This document shows, piece after piece, positions 62,901 to 64,000 of a DNA stretch of 64,000 nt. This stretch comes from Sphingobacterium sp. UGAL515B_05 (GTDB lineage: Bacteria; Bacteroidota; Bacteroidia; Sphingobacteriales; Sphingobacteriaceae): NCBI RefSeq assembly GCF_033097525.1, contig NZ_CP109907.1, positions 5,394,001 through 5,458,000 of the forward strand, given 5' to 3'. The translations under genes were made by a program, and so were the position numbers. The notes below the pieces were generated by a model that saw only the letters and a list, made by a program, of their open reading frames with translations, was not told the origin of the DNA and ran no database searches. Position 1 is the stretch's first letter, and every line of letters begins with the position of its first letter.

Positions 62901-63541
62901 TTTTCTAGCAAAGCGCGCTTTTTGAAATCTGCCCGTAACCTGAAATAAAAATAGCTGGTAATAATGAGAGAAAGCAATGCACTGATAACGATAAAAAGTG
63001 TCGTGATAAACGACGAATTGTCCAGATTGGTAGATTTCTGATTGATTGTATCGTCTTCATTTTGGATAATATCATTAATAATCTTGCGGCATTTATCCAT
63101 AGCCGATTTACTAACATCCAACTGAGCCAAGCTAACCACACCACCGTTTCTTTTAGTAGCGACCGTCTCCTTTAAAACTTCTATTCGCCATTGTGCCGCA
63201 GTTAACAGACTATCAACACGAACTTTTTGCACCGGATCTACCCTGGTCAGCGTCTCTATAGCCTTTAATTCTGTGGGCAAGCTTTCCAATGCTTTATTAA
63301 AAGGCTCCAAATAACTTTCCTTTCCGGTCAGAAGAAAACCCCGGTTTCCTGTTTCAGCTCCTTGTAATGAATTAAGTACATTATTGGATGTACTGATAAT
63401 CTTCCTTGTCACACCAAGCTCCTCACGGTACTTATTTTGTTCCTGAATACCAACATAAGATGCAGTAGAACTGATCAGCAATATGACTAAGGAAAAACCT
63501 ATTCCGACCGTTAGATTATTGAGTGTCTTACTATTTGGCAT
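59939..63541 (-). CDS. Hybrid sensor histidine kinase: CHASE3-HAMP-GAF-HisKA-HATPase-3xREC
   Basis: The 1200-residue kinase starts with a membrane helix, then a CHASE3-like periplasmic domain (about 38-175) and a second helix (178-200). HAMP (about 205-275), GAF (about 290-430) and a coiled coil (435-525) follow. HisKA has the phospho-His at 536 in SHELRTPLNS. The ATPase domain shows NLISNAIKF, DSGIGI and GTGLGLSI. Three receivers follow, each with its Asp (LLDIQLPVMDGW, ILDMGVPDEMGY, LMDMMMPEMDGY). Outputs probably include the separate receivers and CheR encoded downstream. An 11-bp overlap couples it to the upstream kinase gene. Confidence 0.94.
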   Translation of the reverse strand: MPNSKTLNNLTVGIGFSLVILLISSTASYVGIQEQNKYREELGVTRKIISTSNNVLNSLQGAETGNRGFLLTGKESYLEPFNKALESLPTELKAIETLTRVDPVQKVRVDSLLTAAQWRIEVLKETVATKRNGGVVSLAQLDVSKSAMDKCRKIINDIIQNEDDTINQKSTNLDNSSFITTLFIVISALLSLIITSYFYFRLRADFKKRALLEKSLRDKDEAISRRLNLVQKITNRIALGEYDVKAEEVEDDDLGAIAKSVNRMSKSLKKSFDQLKDNDWLHAGYAKLYTGLVGNKSEETIAVDSIKTLIGYMGAVSGAIYIFNDERLELAGTYGLDKQVQKYFLPGEGYIGQVFTDREPKTLNNLNSADYLVSFANGKINVPHIQLLPMLVDDQVLGVLEVGQMESFTAVEKTFLTECSRQIGIALVSAKGRAKIQTLLEETQVQSEELLTQHAELESLNTELEAQTLRLQSSEEELRVQHEELMQSNQELEERSRLLEDKNLMIAERNQEIQQKAEELALSTKYKSEFLANMSHELRTPLNSILLLSRLLSENVEENLNSDQIESAKVIQSSGTSLLTLIDEILDLSKIESGKMTLEYTRLNLNDILADLNSLFSPVVQEKGLIFRTSISDSVNRSFQGDRLRIDQVLRNLISNAIKFTKEGEVRLEIYEDPSDSDRLVFAVVDSGIGIPLDKQKIIFEAFQQADGSTRRKFGGTGLGLSISREIARLLGGEIKLESEEGKGSTFLFIIPKDKVEVGELLTKEEQLVEEISSEVEEVNEIVKEEAYNPLTIRIPEEVPDDRDTIKDGDKVILIVEDDVNFAKALLKYTHTQNYKGVVVVRGDQALPAAQKYRPVAVLLDIQLPVMDGWAVMDQLKGNKEIRHIPVHIMSSLEVKKESLLKGAIDFINKPVALEQMTSVFQKIESALSRSPKKVLIVEENPKHASALSYFLSSFNISLEVKDNVEDSITALRTADVDCVILDMGVPDEMGYHTLEAIKQHEGLENLPIIIFTGKNLSKSEELKIKKYADSVVVKTAHSYQRILDEVGLFLHLIEVNNSDEAGRKNNGLGTLTDVLKGKNVLVADDDVRNIFSMTKALEKFQVKVIPAMDGREALEVLASAESIDIVLMDMMMPEMDGYETIKNIRQNAKYAGLPIIAVTAKSMIGDREKCIQAGASDYISKPVDIDQLLSLLRVWLYEN

Positions 63542-64000
63542 CTAGAGGTAAATTTAAAGGTAAGGTAAAATAAAATGTCGCCCCTTGTCCACCCGAACTT
63601 TCAACAGCAATGGTTCCATGATGGGCGCGAATAATTTCAGCACAGATATAAAGTCCTATCCCAAGCCCCTGAAAATCGAACGACGTTTCTTCCACACGAT
63701 AAAATTTCTCAAACACATCACCTTGCTTCTCTTCTGGAATGCCGATCCCAAAATCTATTACACTTATTTTCACGTTGCTGTCTACAATAGAGCAGTCAAC
63801 AATTACTTTTTCCGTTCCCGCAGCATATTTATATGCATTCGTCAAAAAATTAACCAACACCTGCTCTAGACGGATCTCATCACCATAAATCTGTACGTCC
63901 GTAATATCCCCTCGCCGGAAAAGCTTCATGCTGCTTTGATCATGCGTTTGAACAATGGAGTCAACGGCACTCTTGACCATATGCTCGAGAGAAAATACCT
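63531..64000 (-). CDS. Sensor histidine kinase, 5' part beyond window edge
   Basis: An open frame enters from the window's right edge and ends at 63531. The 155 visible residues are the ATPase half of a histidine kinase: EQVLVNFLTNAYKYA (N box), VIDFGIGIPEE (G1), VFEKFYRVEE (F box) and FQGLGIGLYICAEIIRAHHG (G2). The phospho-His region and sensor lie outside. It overlaps the start of the hybrid kinase by 11 bp, so both are made from one transcript. Confidence 0.9.
   Translation of the reverse strand, partial: VFSLEHMVKSAVDSIVQTHDQSSMKLFRRGDITDVQIYGDEIRLEQVLVNFLTNAYKYAAGTEKVIVDCSIVDSNVKISVIDFGIGIPEEKQGDVFEKFYRVEETSFDFQGLGIGLYICAEIIRAHHGTIAVESSGGQGATFYFTLPLNLPLDAK

Overview
The window looks like a chromosomal segment of a Bacteroidota bacterium, most likely a Sphingobacterium-type Sphingobacteriaceae. 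This is inferred from the gene families: SusC/SusD, DUF4249 beside a TonB-dependent receptor, sulfatases, monomeric isocitrate dehydrogenase, HdeD, and a CHASE3 hybrid kinase with CheR. A tRNA promoter of the form TTG-N19-TAnnTTTG, which is the Bacteroidota housekeeping pattern, supports it. No phage, IS element, integrase or CRISPR array is visible. The species is not identified.

Layout: 1-3443 (minus) is a metal-uptake-like cluster: a cut TonB-dependent receptor, a His-rich NicO-type transporter and a small Cys/His-rich protein. 3825-6994 holds divergent doxX/hxlR, a DUF2891 lipoprotein, a sirtuin and a small lipoprotein. 7155-8993 is a GH29 alpha-L-fucosidase. After rnhA (9421-9915, plus), a polysaccharide utilization operon runs on the minus strand from 17799 to 9948: susC, susD and two FGly-type sulfatases. 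A probable housekeeping operon follows on the minus strand (24691-18169: gpsA, hemF, two M16 peptidase-family proteins, a DEDDh exonuclease, trxB). Then come a Rieske protein, ychF, an ATP-cone/nuclease fusion, ispE, apt and a frame-disrupted helix-hairpin-helix gene.

30393-39758 is mostly envelope genes: an efflux adaptor with a TolC, a polysaccharide deacetylase, DUF4249 with a TonB receptor, a secreted esterase, a beta-propeller-like protein and a DUF4377-META protein. 40012-49517 carries a GH43 enzyme, icd, two aldo/keto reductases, an AraC regulator with an orphan TolC, HdeD and a secreted cyclophilin. 49619-50458 pairs DUF1697 with a Cys-less alkyltransferase-like protein. 50459-53753 is a sparse accessory stretch. 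It contains a gene (probable DUF7003) followed at its 3' end by a foldable, integron attC-like repeat. tRNA-Ser(UGA), yceI and tRNA-Arg(UCU) come next. A GH3 glycosidase is divergent from a NUDIX/winged-helix regulator. The window ends in a two-component cluster (response regulator, CheR, response regulator, 1200-residue hybrid kinase, second kinase cut by the edge).

The most unusual signals are outside ordinary genes: (1) four intergenic patches built of degenerate repeats with an exact 11-bp period, about one helical turn; (2) the attC-like element and its matching boundary motif around the 52498-53364 gene; (3) a G6 tract that splits the helix-hairpin-helix gene exactly at a possible -1 slippery site; (4) repeated operator-like motifs and a 21-bp perfect hairpin in the susC leader.
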